Below, in pieces: positions 34,936 through 46,379 of a stretch of DNA of 64,000 bases. Source of the DNA: Acanthaster planci. Lineage: Eukaryota; Echinodermata; Asteroidea; Valvatida; Acanthasteridae. The notes below the pieces were generated by a model. It was not told where the DNA came from. It was given only the letters and a program-made list of their open reading frames with translations, and did not search any database. Position numbers and translations under genes: made by a program. The stretch lies in the NCBI RefSeq assembly GCF_001949145.1, contig NW_019091359.1, forward strand, positions 2,226,158 to 2,290,157, given 5' to 3'. How positions within the stretch are numbered: the stretch's first letter is position 1; each line of letters opens with the position of its first letter.

Positions 34936-35368
34936 AATCATGCTGTACAACCCGAGAACGTTTGATGCGTTTATAAACTAAACACACTGAACATTTGAAC
35001 ACGCGGTGTGTTTAACATGAACGTGTTTAACATACAAAGTGTTTATCATCGGGACATTAAGCGCCTGTTCAGAGCAGCTTAAAACGTGAATCCCATTATG
35101 CTTTGCCAGTACTCTCAGTGCCGATAAAATTCGAATCTGATATTGTAAGTGGTTAATTTAAGCTGATATAACGCAGACACGAATAGGCACATGCGCAGTA
35201 TGTACACGCACGTGCATGCGCACTTCCGATCCCCCCCCGCACGTCTGCTGGCTGTTAGTAGTTGCAAATGTACAGAAATCAGAGAAATCGTTTCTTACAC
35301 AGGTTTGTACGAAAGCCAAATCGTGCCAAGGAAGTCTCAATTTTCAGCCTAACGCTAATTCGTTTTAA

Positions 35369-35431
35369 CGAATTACTCATCCAAAATAACGAATTACTAA
35401 TCCAAAATAACGTATTACTAATTCAAAATTA
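35369..35431 (+). repeat. three 21-bp tandem repeats
   Basis: Three consecutive copies of CGAATTACTAATCCAAAATAA with one to three changes. No surrounding gene. Confidence 0.9.
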
Positions 35432-35459
35432 TACAAATACAGCTTGATTTATTTCGGGA

Positions 35460-35630
35460 AAACAGTGTTGTATGACTTGAGTCCAGGACTTGGACTCGAG
35501 TCACATTTTTCATGACTCGGACTCGACTCGAGTCACATTGGATAATGACTCGGACTCAGACTCGACCACGATGACTTGGACTTGAGCTTGGAGACTTGTG
35601 ACTCGAGTCATGTGTTGTCTTAAGTTTAAA
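35460..35630. repeat. GACTCGAGTC-rich simple repeat
   Basis: Repeated degenerate words GACTCGAGTCAC, GACTCGGACTC and GACTTGGACTTGAG across about 170 bases. Related shorter patches occur at 26545-26590 and 41295-41370. This is a palindromic simple repeat seen in many animal genomes. Confidence 0.75.
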
Positions 35631-36329
35631 CATATTTACCGCCTTTTTGGATACGCCGTCGAAAAATTAATTCATATGCACCTGTGCTATCACTGGTTTG
35701 TTTGCCTGGATCGTCGCGTTGCACATTTTCAACTTCGCGCATTTATGTTAGGCTTAAATAATCCACTGATGAGTCAACCGGACACGTCATATTTCGTATC
35801 CACAAACTGTGTGGCAGTAATCAGACTACACGCTGGGCGACACTTGTTATTTACGGGTACAGTCCACTAATTCAAGTCGCACTGAAAACAGTGTAAAATC
35901 AGCACTGTTCAGGGCCCAATCACATGCATACCAACATCCTTGAGATTTCAGATACACAAATGAAATTATTATCTAGTCCCTAATCTTTCAATTTCTTTTC
36001 AATGTTTTTGTGGGTTTTTCAATTACAATTTTAATTATTCCCATAAAACAAATCACCCCCGAAAAGCGATGTTTTCGAAGTCCGATTGCAGCCATTTTTC
36101 AAGTGGCAACTCTCAACTTCATCGGGCACTTACGACCATTTCGCAACCGTAGTTTTTAGCCATTCTGCTCCCATATGAAAGCTCAAAGACCCAGGGAGTT
36201 GATCCTGGCAACGATTTACACAACCTCACCATTTTGGGGGCCAAACAATCTCCTTTTTCGAAAGATATTGTGGGGGGGTACTTTTAATGCTAATGAGCTG
36301 GCCAGAAATTTTGATGTATGATGATGTGT

Positions 36330-36680
36330 CAAGATGTATTTTGCGTTGGATAGATGTTAATTCATAATGGGTTTTGCCCTTACCAACGTATGTGTTAATA
36401 AACACTGTATACTCAGTGTTTGTCCGAGAGCTTGCAAAAAAATTCACCAGCTTCCTCGGGTGGGACTCGAACCCACGACCTCCTGCCTACTAGTGCACAC
36501 CTCTTAACCATTCGACCACCGAGCTTGCAGTGGGCGGCTGGCCGGTCCGAGTCAGGTGTAGCAGCAGGTACTGCGAACGATTTCAAGATGTATTTTGCGT
36601 TTGGGAGATGTTAATTTAGCACTGAGTTTACAGTGTTTATTAATACATACGTTGGGTAAGGGCAAAACCCGTTATAAATT
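36330..36680. mobile_element. composite element: tRNA-like SINE inside inverted and direct repeats
   Basis: A tRNA-like core is bracketed on both sides by the direct repeat CAAGATGTATTTTGCGTT (36330 and 36584). It is also bracketed by a roughly 60-bp inverted repeat (36359-36418 against 36620-36680; shared AAACACTGTA and GGGTTTTGCCCTTACC words). The nesting suggests a SINE inside, or captured by, an inverted-repeat element. A relative of the core lies at 53.77 kb. Confidence 0.75.
36454..36525 (-). repeat. tRNA-like SINE core with intact T arm
   Basis: On the minus strand: near-complementary CTCGGTG and CACCCGAG ends, an A-box-like TGGTCGAATGGTTAAG, and a perfect T arm GTGGGTTCGAGTCCCAC. It is tRNA-like in length, but the anticodon arm is poor, and it sits in a repeat whose flanks are shared with 53.74 kb. 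I therefore call it a SINE rather than a tRNA gene. Confidence 0.65.
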
Positions 36681-37350
36681 GGATTAGTGGTCTGCACCTT
36701 TTACACGCGAGTACGGACGTACATATCAGCCTCATAGTCTCAAGAACTAGTCGCAAATATGAACACTTTTAACGAAATGGCCAGACTCGCATGTAAATAA
36801 AAAATGCCTGGCCTTCACTGAGCGTGTGAAGTTGCTGGGGCCTGGGCGAAGTGGTTGTGGTGTTGGTATGGTCGTTTTCAAGAAAGACTGGATTCGGCTC
36901 AGGACTTAGAATTTAAGTTTAAATGATGGATGATTTCCATAAGCAAAAAAGTACCCAAAACTTTTCCAGAGGACAACCTCATTAACTGGTTTATCTAAAG
37001 TGTTACAACTGAGTTCGAATGCCCCATTTTCAAGACAATCGTGTTCAGTCATGCATGATAGGAGGGAGACCATCAAGGTATCATTAGAAAGAATACTGCT
37101 TCTACTTTTCGGAGGTCCTTATACATTATAATCATATCTCATGCATTGTTTGGGCATATTAACCCCTTTCCTCAGGGTTTGTTTATTTTTTTGGCGGGGG
37201 GACACCCTGTATATTTACGCATCTAGGTTCCAAAGGGATTTTTTGGTCCTACCAGAAAAACTACCGCACGGCAGCGAGGTGGATACTCTTTGGTTATGAC
37301 GTCAGGTACCTGAGCTGCTGGTCGGGTATCATTAAACACAAATGCGTTTA

Positions 37351-37528
37351 TAATACGCGCGATTCACAATAGTGCGCCACCAAGAGTTTGCAACACGTTG
37401 GCCAATCATAAGGCGCAAAATTTGTCGACCCTTTCCTAACGCGCATGGGGTCGACAAATTTCGCGCATTGTGATTGGCCAACGCGCTGCAAACTCTTGGT
37501 GGCGCGATATTTTGAAACGCCCGAATTA
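37351..37528. mobile_element. fold-back MITE, family F, copy 2
   Basis: Same architecture as 32776-32951: AATACGCGCGATT start, GTGCGCCACCAAGAGTTTGC, CCAATCA, TTTGTCGACCC, then the inverse arm ending GCGCGATATTTTG..CGCCCGAATTA. Arms are about 80 bp and match each other better than in copy 1, suggesting it is younger. Confidence 0.85.
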
Positions 37529-38359
37529 GAAAGTGTTTAAAAAACCTAATATATGCTAAACACATAGCATAAACATACATTGCGGTTATTAAATGAACAG
37601 CGTGTTCAGCGTATAAACATTACAGATTTGCGTTTTATTTGCATTTAGAAGTTAAACACGTGGGTTTTACAGTGTGTAGTTTTTGGAAACGTTTATTTCA
37701 ATCTGTTTTGTACGTTGAACTTAAGATTATTGCTGTGACGTTATCGGGGAAAATGTAATTACGTTTCTCTCCTTTTTTGACTTTCTGAAAACGAAGAACT
37801 TCTTAAACATTTGATAGAGTCATCAAAGTCCCACATGGCGCAACTGGTTGGGGGTAGCGTCAAGGGGGAGGTTGGGGGAATTCTGGTCCGATCCTACCCC
37901 CTTGCACAACCACGATAAGTCCTGGCTGTACACCGCTGGATAGACATAGCCGTAGCTCTGGCTAGCCTGTGCAGACACGGCCTCAGGGATGCAGAGGCCT
38001 ACAACAAGTGATAATTTCTCCCGAGGTCATTAGCATAAAAAAATGAAACAGGAGATTGTGTGGCCGGAAAATGGTGGAATTGTGCAAATATAGGCCACGA
38101 TAGACTCCCTGTTCTGAGAGCATCCATCCGAATGGCAGAGTTGGTAAAACACCACCACTGTCAGATAGAATGTTTGTGAGACGTCAATTTGTTGGTTTTA
38201 CACTGCGGGGCTTAAATTAGTGCACCTCCTTGGTCTAGCAGCAGTCTCGTTCCCATAGGTACGTAAGATCTTGCCCGCGCCATGTTGGTTCTCACTATGC
38301 GCCAATGGCAATGTTTACGCACGGGCAAAGCGTTGGCTACATGATTCACGGCCTGGGGA

Positions 38360-40110
38360 CAATCACTAAGTGTCACTGATCTCACGTCTTTTGGCGATAT
38401 ATTTCAAATCGTCATGAACGAATAAAGTGGAGTGAGAATATTTTGAGCAATGAGGAAGAAAAAGAAAAATATCGAATGGATAAGCACCGCTTGTGTAAAG
38501 CATTGAGCGAGCTCGCTCGCCTGGCAGAAATTTACGCATAATGCTCTGCGCGTCGTTAGCTGTATGTGACCCTCTGTGACGTATTTCCTTCCCTAACATT
38601 TGTGCAAGGCCACCTTCCCAGTGCCCTGTTCGGGCGCTGGGTGACGAGCGAAGGGTCCGGCAGCGACTTCTGCAAAAATTTAGGGCATATGGTGGTGTTT
38701 CCGACGTGGAGACTAGCAACAAGGAATTCTCCTCTTTTTTGAATACGTGATTATTTACAATTTTTATCCATGTTTAGATGGTAAATCGATGTTGAATGGT
38801 GCTCTGTCTGGAATTTCGATATTGTATGCTGTGATTACGATTGACGGGACGGCGTAGCAGCAGCCATCGGTAATTGGTTTTTGATTACAGTTTAGTTTAT
38901 CCATCGTTTCCTTTCTGTTGACTCTGTCCCTTAATCGCGGTTCCAGCGCACACATGACGGTCAAAATAAACGTGTTCGACTAACGCTTTATCGCCGTCCT
39001 TGTCTTGGCACATGCAATCATTTCTTTGGCGATTCGCAATAATGTTCTGTCCAGTTTTTGATAGGATTGATCTTTCAGCCTTATTTTAAATCTCCCAGGT
39101 TAGCACCATCAAAATGAGAAAACTGGTCTTGAAGGTTGAATGCGTAATGTATAAGCTAATTAGGAAAAAATTTGCAGTCCCTGCCGCTTTGTCGTTGAAC
39201 AATATCACAGCTAGCTACGGCGGTTTTGCGAGAAAGGCTACTTTCAAGCCACTGCATGCTGTTGAATACAACATTGATGTTTTACGAATAAGGTACTTTA
39301 GCAACAGAAAGTAAATTTGACAAAGAAACTGTTAATTTGAAATACTTTAATAATGACGCTGCGGTTTTTGAAACGTGTGTTCTAATCTCAAGTCTATTAA
39401 ACACTTTTGATGCATAAATATTTATTATTTTTAAATAAATATTGTACTTTTAATTTGTAAAGTAAAAGTGGCTACTGTCACTTCGCAATAAAAAGGATTT
39501 GTCAAACATTATTAACCCTAAAAGAGCAGGGGCGGAATGCGCCCCCAACAGTTTTGAACGACCCTTTGCCGTCATTTTGACACCAATATTGTGAAAATCG
39601 GACATAGGCCTACCGTTCTTGCACAGCGCGCATTTTTTCCCGGACGGGTCAGTCAGAAACGTATACTTTTCCAATGCACGCGGGCTGGAACACATGTAGC
39701 CTTGAACTTCAAAATGACTATAAAGGCAAAACCGTACGTCTCATTGAGTTCCAATTTCATTTTTAAAATGATAAGGAGTGGCTTTACGTGCATGCCAAGT
39801 TTTTTTTTAAGCAAACAAGGCACAGTCGACTGTTTAGAAGTGGAATCTTCCCCTGGCTGTGAGACGGGCCAAAATAACTCGGCTCTTTTAGGGTTAAAGA
39901 CAAAGTTAAAATAAAACAGAGTCCTGTTTAACCGAAGGTCTTTCCAGGAGTCGTGTCGGAATCCTCTACATGTATTTGACAGTCTGGGCTTTCATGGGAC
40001 TTGGTGTTCAACGTTACCTGGCCCTTGTCGAGACCGCTCTTTTGTACTGGCGTGGTGCTGATCTTTTTCAAATGACACGCCTGAAAGTCTTGACCTGTTT
40101 TCGGCTTGGT
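38360..40110. repeat. module M, copy 3
   Basis: Paralogous to 30.64-32.33 kb. The protein-like frame of the 31.5 kb copy is interrupted by stops here. About 430 bases near 39.50-39.93 kb, between two AACCCTAAAAGAGC/GCTCTTTTAGGGTT inverse words, are absent from copy 2 and look like a separate insertion. Confidence 0.7.
39508..39898. mobile_element. inverted-repeat insertion in module M copy 3
   Basis: Bounded by TTAACCCTAAAAGAGC on the left and its inverse GCTCTTTTAGGGTTAA on the right, and absent at the matching place in the 32 kb copy. Inverse bounds plus absence from the paralogue indicate a small non-autonomous insertion. Interior open frames show no family signature. Confidence 0.65.
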
Positions 40111-40239
40111 TTATATTTTCATCAGTTTCCTTTTAGATTAGCTTCCCAGTGACATTTCTTCAAGGATCGCCCCGGCTGTCGATTTTGAAACTTTCTTTGT
40201 TCTGTTGGTTTGGAATATAACCGACTGGTCGGTAGAAAT

Positions 40240-40790
40240 CACTGTATTGTCCACTATATGGGTGTCCACATGAGTTTGTCGACACTGGATTTATCAAAGT
40301 TCCAGATGGCTTCGTAAATTTTGCCGTAGAACACGACGATCGCCAGGAACACAGTCAGGAAAGAAACGATTTGGAATGCTCCAAGCTTTGTTTAAACCTG
40401 AACAGCATTTGACAGATTCCTGGTTTCTAATAAGAACGGGATGTCGATTACAAACAAAACGTGTAATGCGGCACGAGACCGTTGCTCTGGGGTAAAAAGC
40501 CTTTATGGGAAGCATATGCAGTCGTTGCGATCAGCTGCAATTATAGTATCGTATAAATCAAAACTGGAAAAAGCGGCAATTGCATCCTTCACGATCGATA
40601 TGAAGCGAAAGACAACATCTTTCTCAGTGGTTTTACTGGCCAGAAGAAGGCCTTTTCCGATATTAAATAGAACAATCCTCAACCAGCGGACCGTCATATC
40701 GGTCTGACCATAACAAATTTAACGAGGGAACGAATGAAACCTGTGACACACCTTTTTCAAGTTGGGTGAAATGGTTCAGATGAGAGTGTA
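40240..40790 (-). pseudogene. GPCR relic G6: N-terminal scrap plus TM2-TM5
   Basis: Minus-strand pieces read DMTVRWLRIVLFNIGKGLLL (TM2 onward), TIIAADRNDCICFP (DRY changed to DRN), FVIDIPFLLETRNLSNAVQV-stop, then FLAIVVFYGKIYEA (TM5). TM1 and the start of TM2 are deleted between about 40700 and 40730, and nothing after early ICL3 is left. The N-terminal scrap (about 40720-40790) parallels the 25.9 kb relic. Confidence 0.75.
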
Positions 40791-43700
40791 GGCCAACTGA
40801 CATTGCTTAGAAGTGATTAAGCATACCTTAACTCCATACGACAGACTGTATTACGGGGTATCATTCTAGCCACATTAAAGTCCAGGTCTATATGCTCCTA
40901 AAACGTTAATGGGTGGGTTGGTATTCATGTTAACTGAGATGAAAATTGCTTGCGCGTGTTTTTTCCCTCCGTCAATTATGTTTAGCCCACGTGTATAATA
41001 GGCCTATGTCTTATTCGCGGGGAAACCGCTTTTGATGGTGTTCCCAACATTTACCTTATTCACTGCAAGGCGGTGCCAGACTATTTTGGGTTCCATGTCT
41101 CATTTTTACTTTTTTAATGTTTCTAAACGTTTGCTTATAATATATCACAAATTCTTAATTATTGAACAGCACAAAAATGACACAAATTTATGTTAAACGT
41201 TTTTAATGCTTTCATTTTTACTTTCAAGTTCCCAGAAGAAAACGATTTCAGTTCAATGAAAGGCACGATGCCATCTGCACCCAAATCATGTACTAGCAGT
41301 GACTCGAGTAGACACGAGTTACCTGTTTGCTAGAGACGAACTCGAATGGGATCCGCATTGACTCGAGTCATCGCAACTGTGATTTAATTTCTTGTGGCAG
41401 TCTAATTCATTAACTGTAAGAAAGGATTTGAATTAATTGACTGGGCAGCAAAACAAATTTATCATCATTATAGGGGCTTGGAATTTCTTGGAAATGGAGG
41501 GCCCTCCATTGTGAATTCCCACTGTATGCGCTTTTACACTCACCTGTAGAATCCCCTAACTTTCCGTGTTGTTATGAAAGGATTTGAAATTATAAAAGAT
41601 TCCAAAACACGGAACAGTGCCTTCCTCGATAGGAACAACTTCCTGTATTGTGTGGTAAAACATGGACAGGTTTAGATTTTTAGGAAGGTTCATCTTTTGA
41701 TACACATAACACAAACGGATGTCAAGTACACGTATTACTCTTATGAGGGTCAATCTGCTCCGGGAATGTGACGACTGCACGATTCAAAGAAGTATAACGA
41801 AACGAAATATACTATCACACAAACCAAACATAATTTAATTCAACAAAACTTGTTCCACACACCACGACGAGACGTGCCTCCAGGACATGCTGACGACCAC
41901 TGCCCGACGCGGACACGCACATTTGCCTGTCAGCCGAGAACCTTAATCTATGCTAAACCACATTCCTCACTGGCATAGGCTAAATAGTTTACATAACATT
42001 ACTAAACATTGCGGAAGAGAATGTACGAAGTACAAGAAGTACGTTTAAGATAAATTCACTACCTAGACCTTTAACAACACTGATTTACAACCCACCCCCT
42101 TAAAAGGAGCTTACACTTCCGAGTAACTTTCCATGGAATTAATCTGAACAAAGTTTGATCTTACAAAGCTCTTTTTTTAAATCTTGTCGGAATCGTCTAT
42201 TTGCAAGTCCATAGATCAACGGATTAATTGCACTGTTGATGTATAGAGCTAAACTGAACACGTTGAATATCTTCAGAACTACGGTATTGACTGCTGCACC
42301 AGTACGTAGTGCCAGAATCAAATTGGCCTCGATAATGTAAGGTAGCCAGGTCAGGATGAACACCAGGCTAGTGATGAAGAGCATCCTGGTTGTTTTACGC
42401 TGCAGGACTGCTCCACCGGGCCTTTGGGGGACTTGTTGTATCCCAAAGCTTCGCCGTGGGCGGAGCTGATTGTTTTTACCAGTAGGACGTTGATCTTCCC
42501 TCCATTTGGGCTTGTCTCGGTTGTTTCGGCTGAAACAGTTCTCAGCTGGTTGTTTTCTGGACAAATCGTGAATTGCATTACTCGATGGGGTGTCTGCATT
42601 GTTCGTTTTCGTCTGTTTGGGGTGAGAAGTGCCTGGATGGTCAGAAGCAGGAGACACTTTTTTGTCGACACCTGGGTATGTCGACAAGCGCAGAATGGGC
42701 TTGTCGACACTGGCCTCAGCAAATTCACCTGGTTGTTGGGCTGTGTCTGGCAAATTTACAGAGCACTTGCTGATGACCCATAATGAGTCCTGGACTGTCG
42801 TTGGTGGCCAATCGACACCAACTCTAACGTGTTTCTGGACGGCCTTGTGAACTTTTCCATAAGCCACTACGATCACCACGTACAGCGTCACTGCAACAAG
42901 AGTATCTAATGCTACCTTTGTCGGAAATAGGATGGGGCCAAACTGGTCGTCGGTACTTAAAAACGATAGTATGGCTATCGCAATAGACACCACAAATGCC
43001 ACACAAGCAACTACCTTCCTCCTTCTGGGGGTTAAAAACCGCCTTTGTGGGCGGCATATGCGGTCGTAGCGATCCAGTGCAATGAGTATCGTGATAAATA
43101 CACAATAAACAACCAGGGCGTCCTCAGCATCCTCAAACAAACGAAAGATCAGATTATTTTTAGTACTCTTACCAGTCAGAGACAGGGCCTCCTCTATTAA
43201 CGAGACGATTTGAAATAGACAGACGGCCAGATCAACCGCAGCTAAAGCCATGATCAGGACATGGGTGCTAGTCTTACGCGTCTTGATCCAGTAGACACGG
43301 AGGACGAGGCAGTTACCAGGCACGCCAAAAAGGATCAGGAACGAGCTTACAATTACGACCGACAAGTCGTAGACGAAAGAATCCTTCCACAAATCACTGG
43401 ACAATTCGTTGAAATTGGAGATGTTTTCCATGGTTACACCCCAAATTAAGATTGACAACTGTGTTTCTGCAGTGGGCAAACTGTGCTTGCTGGTAATCAG
43501 TGGGGCACGTATCGCTCCTTCCATGGACTGTACTAGGTTTGGATACAAGCAGACGCTTCAGTGCTCAGTGTTGATGTAACAGGGACCAGTGATGGAATTC
43601 GTTTCCAAGGTAACTCAGTGAGAATACCTTTGTCCATGCTTACACGTTCTGTATATCATTGCGACTTCGGGAGGGTATGCAACGATGAATCTTGTTCAAT

Positions 43701-43950
43701 TTCCTCAAACTCCACGCTTGGCAAACATGACAGATACAGTGTTAACGTTAAGATGTCACCGCAGAGTACTTCTGCAGTCAGCTAATGAGAAATGGAGAGA
43801 TATACAATGATTTATTGATATATGTGACAAGCATTGCACGAACTCTCAGGATTAATTATTGAACTAAGCGTCTATTCAGTGAAGAAACGTCTGTAAACAT
43901 TAGAACCCCCACGGGCCCAGGAGTTAGTTCAAAGCCAATTGAAATTCAAT
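40720..43950. repeat. segmental duplication block B (paralogous to 25.85-28.97 kb)
   Basis: Carries the relic N-terminus, spacer, 3' flank, G7 and 5' flank in the same order as block A. The 3' flank is nearly identical for more than 100 bases (42035-42125 against 27000-27090). Confidence 0.8.
42139..43431 (-). CDS. intronless rhodopsin-class GPCR, array copy G7, 430 aa
   Basis: Complete receptor from ATG 43431 (MENISNFNEL), chosen because it aligns with G4, G5 and G8; an in-frame ATG at 43524 would add 31 residues unlike the paralogues. It has GVPGNCLVLRV in TM1, LAAVDL in TM2 (Asp67), DRYDRICRPQ (Arg121), YGKVHKAV after TM5, a long ICL3, TWLPYI in TM6 and NPLIYGLANRRFRQDL in TM7. No Cys is at 3.25 or in ECL2. 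TM6-TM7 and the tail are almost identical to G4, while TM2-ECL1-TM3 differs at about half the positions. Sequons are NIS (Asn3) and, weakly, none at Asn6 (NFN). Confidence 0.93.
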   Translation of the reverse strand: MENISNFNELSSDLWKDSFVYDLSVVIVSSFLILFGVPGNCLVLRVYWIKTRKTSTHVLIMALAAVDLAVCLFQIVSLIEEALSLTGKSTKNNLIFRLFEDAEDALVVYCVFITILIALDRYDRICRPQRRFLTPRRRKVVACVAFVVSIAIAILSFLSTDDQFGPILFPTKVALDTLVAVTLYVVIVVAYGKVHKAVQKHVRVGVDWPPTTVQDSLWVISKCSVNLPDTAQQPGEFAEASVDKPILRLSTYPGVDKKVSPASDHPGTSHPKQTKTNNADTPSSNAIHDLSRKQPAENCFSRNNRDKPKWREDQRPTGKNNQLRPRRSFGIQQVPQRPGGAVLQRKTTRMLFITSLVFILTWLPYIIEANLILALRTGAAVNTVVLKIFNVFSLALYINSAINPLIYGLANRRFRQDLKKELCKIKLCSD

Positions 43951-45920
43951 TTTCAGACTTGCCACTGCAGAAATTGACTATATCAACAAAGGATCAATTT
44001 ATGGCGACGTTTTTTTCTGTCTTTGTCCATTGATTTTGGGATTATTACACTGACGTTGCCGAGAGTATGTTTTACTCATTTTCCCTGGCTGTTAATGTAG
44101 TGTTTACCAACCTAATGAGATAGACACACGGAATAAATTTTTATGTTTTTCTAGTTTCAATCCTCTGATACTGCTGCCAAAACAATGTGTGGCTGTAATA
44201 TGAAGGCATGCGGTTAAATGCACTCACACAAGAATTTAGCATAACTTGATGGTCATTAATAAACTGCACTCTTTCTGATGCGGTGTTTCTTATCAAAGGT
44301 TCGGGATCTGTAGACATTTTCCTTACACCTAGGTAATATGTCACCATTAGACCCAAGTCAGTTTCAGACACGGTGTCTCCATGTTCACGAACTTACGTAG
44401 GCTTAGGCCAACACGTCGTGCTGTTGCCGTGCCAACCTTAATTAAAATGAGTGCAGAAATAGAGCCCGAAAGCTGACCCATGGTGGCGCGCTTCCGAAAC
44501 CCTAGTATAGGAGAAATAGCATCTAAAATATTTGTAATATTTTTTCAATCGTTTACGTCTTAAAAAATCACCTCAAAAAGGCCTTTGTAGAGCGTTTGCT
44601 AGCACATTAATTAATAGAAAATGAAAAATTACCTGCGAGAGAAATATCCTGTCAACATTTGACGTCTCACCTCGAAAAAACTAAAATACATGAAGATCCG
44701 AGCAATTTTGTGATGTCGTGCGCAGATGAACAATAACGACAGTATGTTATAAGGTAGTCCTTCGGTAAAAGCTAAAATAAAACATACTCAAAATATTTTA
44801 AGCATTTCATATTTTATAAGGAAATAAACTTGAAGGAATAATCTGCGTTTACGAAACATTCCGGAATCTGCTTACAAGAACGCCGTGAGGTCAACTCGAC
44901 TGCATTTAGAACCCATCGACTGCAGGTAGGTGTATCTTTGCAACGTTGTATAATCTCGGTTTCACGACAGTAAGTAAAAAGAAGTAAAATCGGACATGCA
45001 TGGACAAGGCGACCTACGAACGATATTGTCGGAAGTGAAAGGTCGTCAATGAATCTCGTTTTTTACCAATCTCCAGGTGACTTTTCCAAAATATTTCTTG
45101 TTAACCACAAAGGTAAAATTCCGACATCAGGGTGGTTTCAGTTAGGAATAATTCTTCAAAAAATATTGAACGTGACAAGACGACTCCATGTAAAATCCCA
45201 TTAACAGACCGCGCGAGGGTTCAGGAAGCTTGTTCCACGGTCTTTCACTTCAGGCTCTATAGCACGGTCGTTGCGCTGTAGTTGTGGTAAACGTCGTGCC
45301 GCTTCCTCGAAGATACCGAGGCGTATGTCGAGCTAAAGGGCTTACCACGCAGAATTCAACTTGCCAACCGAATTGTACTAAACGCTGTGCTATTGCTGTG
45401 CCAATCTTTAAAAAATTGAATTATTTGAGTTTGGCATGGCAGTGGCACTGCGTATAGCCTAGGCGTTAGGTTCTATCTGATGAGTCTTTTGTCTAGAACT
45501 GTAGGTCTTAGTCTAGGTCTTTGTTCTCTAGAACTTGAAGTGTCAGCCCGTTACATAGGAAGAAAGCTTCTTAACTTTGAACAAAACTAGTAGCAAAAGT
45601 CAAGAAAGTCTGTTTTGCAAACTTGTTTATGGATCAGAAGGGTTATCTCCTCTCTTCAGAAAAGCTCAGGAAAGTGGCTGGGGACTCTGGGGCTTGAGCC
45701 CCTCCCCCAGATTGTCATTTTGATTTCTTCTTCTTATTGTCGTTATTTTTACTTTTTGAAAAACTAAGATAACAATACACATTATCTTAAACCTTGGATA
45801 TAGCCATGACAGTCCTCTATGACGCAGTTCGGGAGGCCGGGGGGGGATTGAGGGTAATTGAGCGTGTAACAGCCCGAGCCCACTCCCCCACCACACACAC
45901 ATAAGTGTGGGCTTATACAT
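43950..45920. other. intergenic DNA without recognised genes
   Basis: No conserved protein. 45620-45910 resembles 49200-49380 and part of 29080-29230 (AAGGGTTAT..CTCCTCT, GAGCCCC..CCCC runs, AACAATGTACAT), a diverged dispersed repeat lying 5' of several receptors. Confidence 0.4.
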
Positions 45921-45922
45921 GG

Positions 45923-45966
45923 GGCCTTGTGGGGTACCGGAACAATGGGAAGTACCCCACAAGGCC
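45923..45966. repeat. perfect 15-bp inverted repeat
   Basis: GGCCTTGTGGGGTAC (45923-45937) and its exact inverse GTACCCCACAAGGCC (45952-45966) with a 14-base loop. Further CTTGTGGGGTA (45977) and TACCCCACAAG (46188) words nearby suggest nested ends of a small element of about 265 bases. Confidence 0.8.
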
Positions 45967-46379
45967 AGTTTTTACCTTGTGGGGTAACAAAAACAAGAAT
46001 TTCACGAAACTGATATTTGGAAATAACTCAAAAAGGGGAAATTTTTGATGGGTAAAAATTGAGGTGTTTTATATAAGGGACATAAGGTCGAAATTTCAAC
46101 CCAGGAAAGTGAATTTGCTTTAAATTGGAGTGATTTGAATTTTTTTGCGTGTTGTGTGGGAGTCTTGTACATGAGAACAAAGGAAATACCCCACAAGTAT
46201 AGCTATGTAAGGATGTAAGGACCCCCTATTGTTCCTCTTTTGTTTGTACTTCAACTTTTTTAGAAGATCTGCCATCATGTTTTGTACACAGTTGTCAATC
46301 GGGGACCCTCTGTCAATCGGGGACCTTATTGTCCTCTATTGTTCAGAGTCCTCAATTGAATGCAGAAACAAACTCACAC

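Larger units (their letters stand above)
34940..37680. mobile_element. about 2.7 kb present here and absent from the 28 kb paralogue
   Basis: At 28.97 kb ATGAAAAAAAATCA runs directly into GTTTTTGGTAACG; here the same two edges are separated by this segment. Its ends look loosely inverse (CTGTACAACCC..AACGTTTGA and, inverse of the right end, CTGTAAAACCCACGTGTTTAA), and both sub-ends are rich in AAACAC/GTGTTTA words. Inside are a 21-bp tandem repeat, a GACTCGAGTC cluster, a composite SINE and a family F MITE. It may be one old transposon with later nested insertions, or several events. Confidence 0.55.

Noticed and set aside
35369-35431. CRISPR-like array
   Set aside because: Contiguous 21-bp tandem repeats without spacers in a eukaryotic genome.
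36454-36525. Functional tRNA gene
   Set aside because: T arm is perfect but the anticodon arm is poor, and the same unit with the same flank recurs in ANKRD16 intron 3, so a SINE is the better call.
43432-43548. N-terminal extension of G7 (and of G8 to 48393)
   Set aside because: The extended frames begin at non-ATG codons or an ATG not shared by paralogues; MENISN or MDNISN aligns in all copies.
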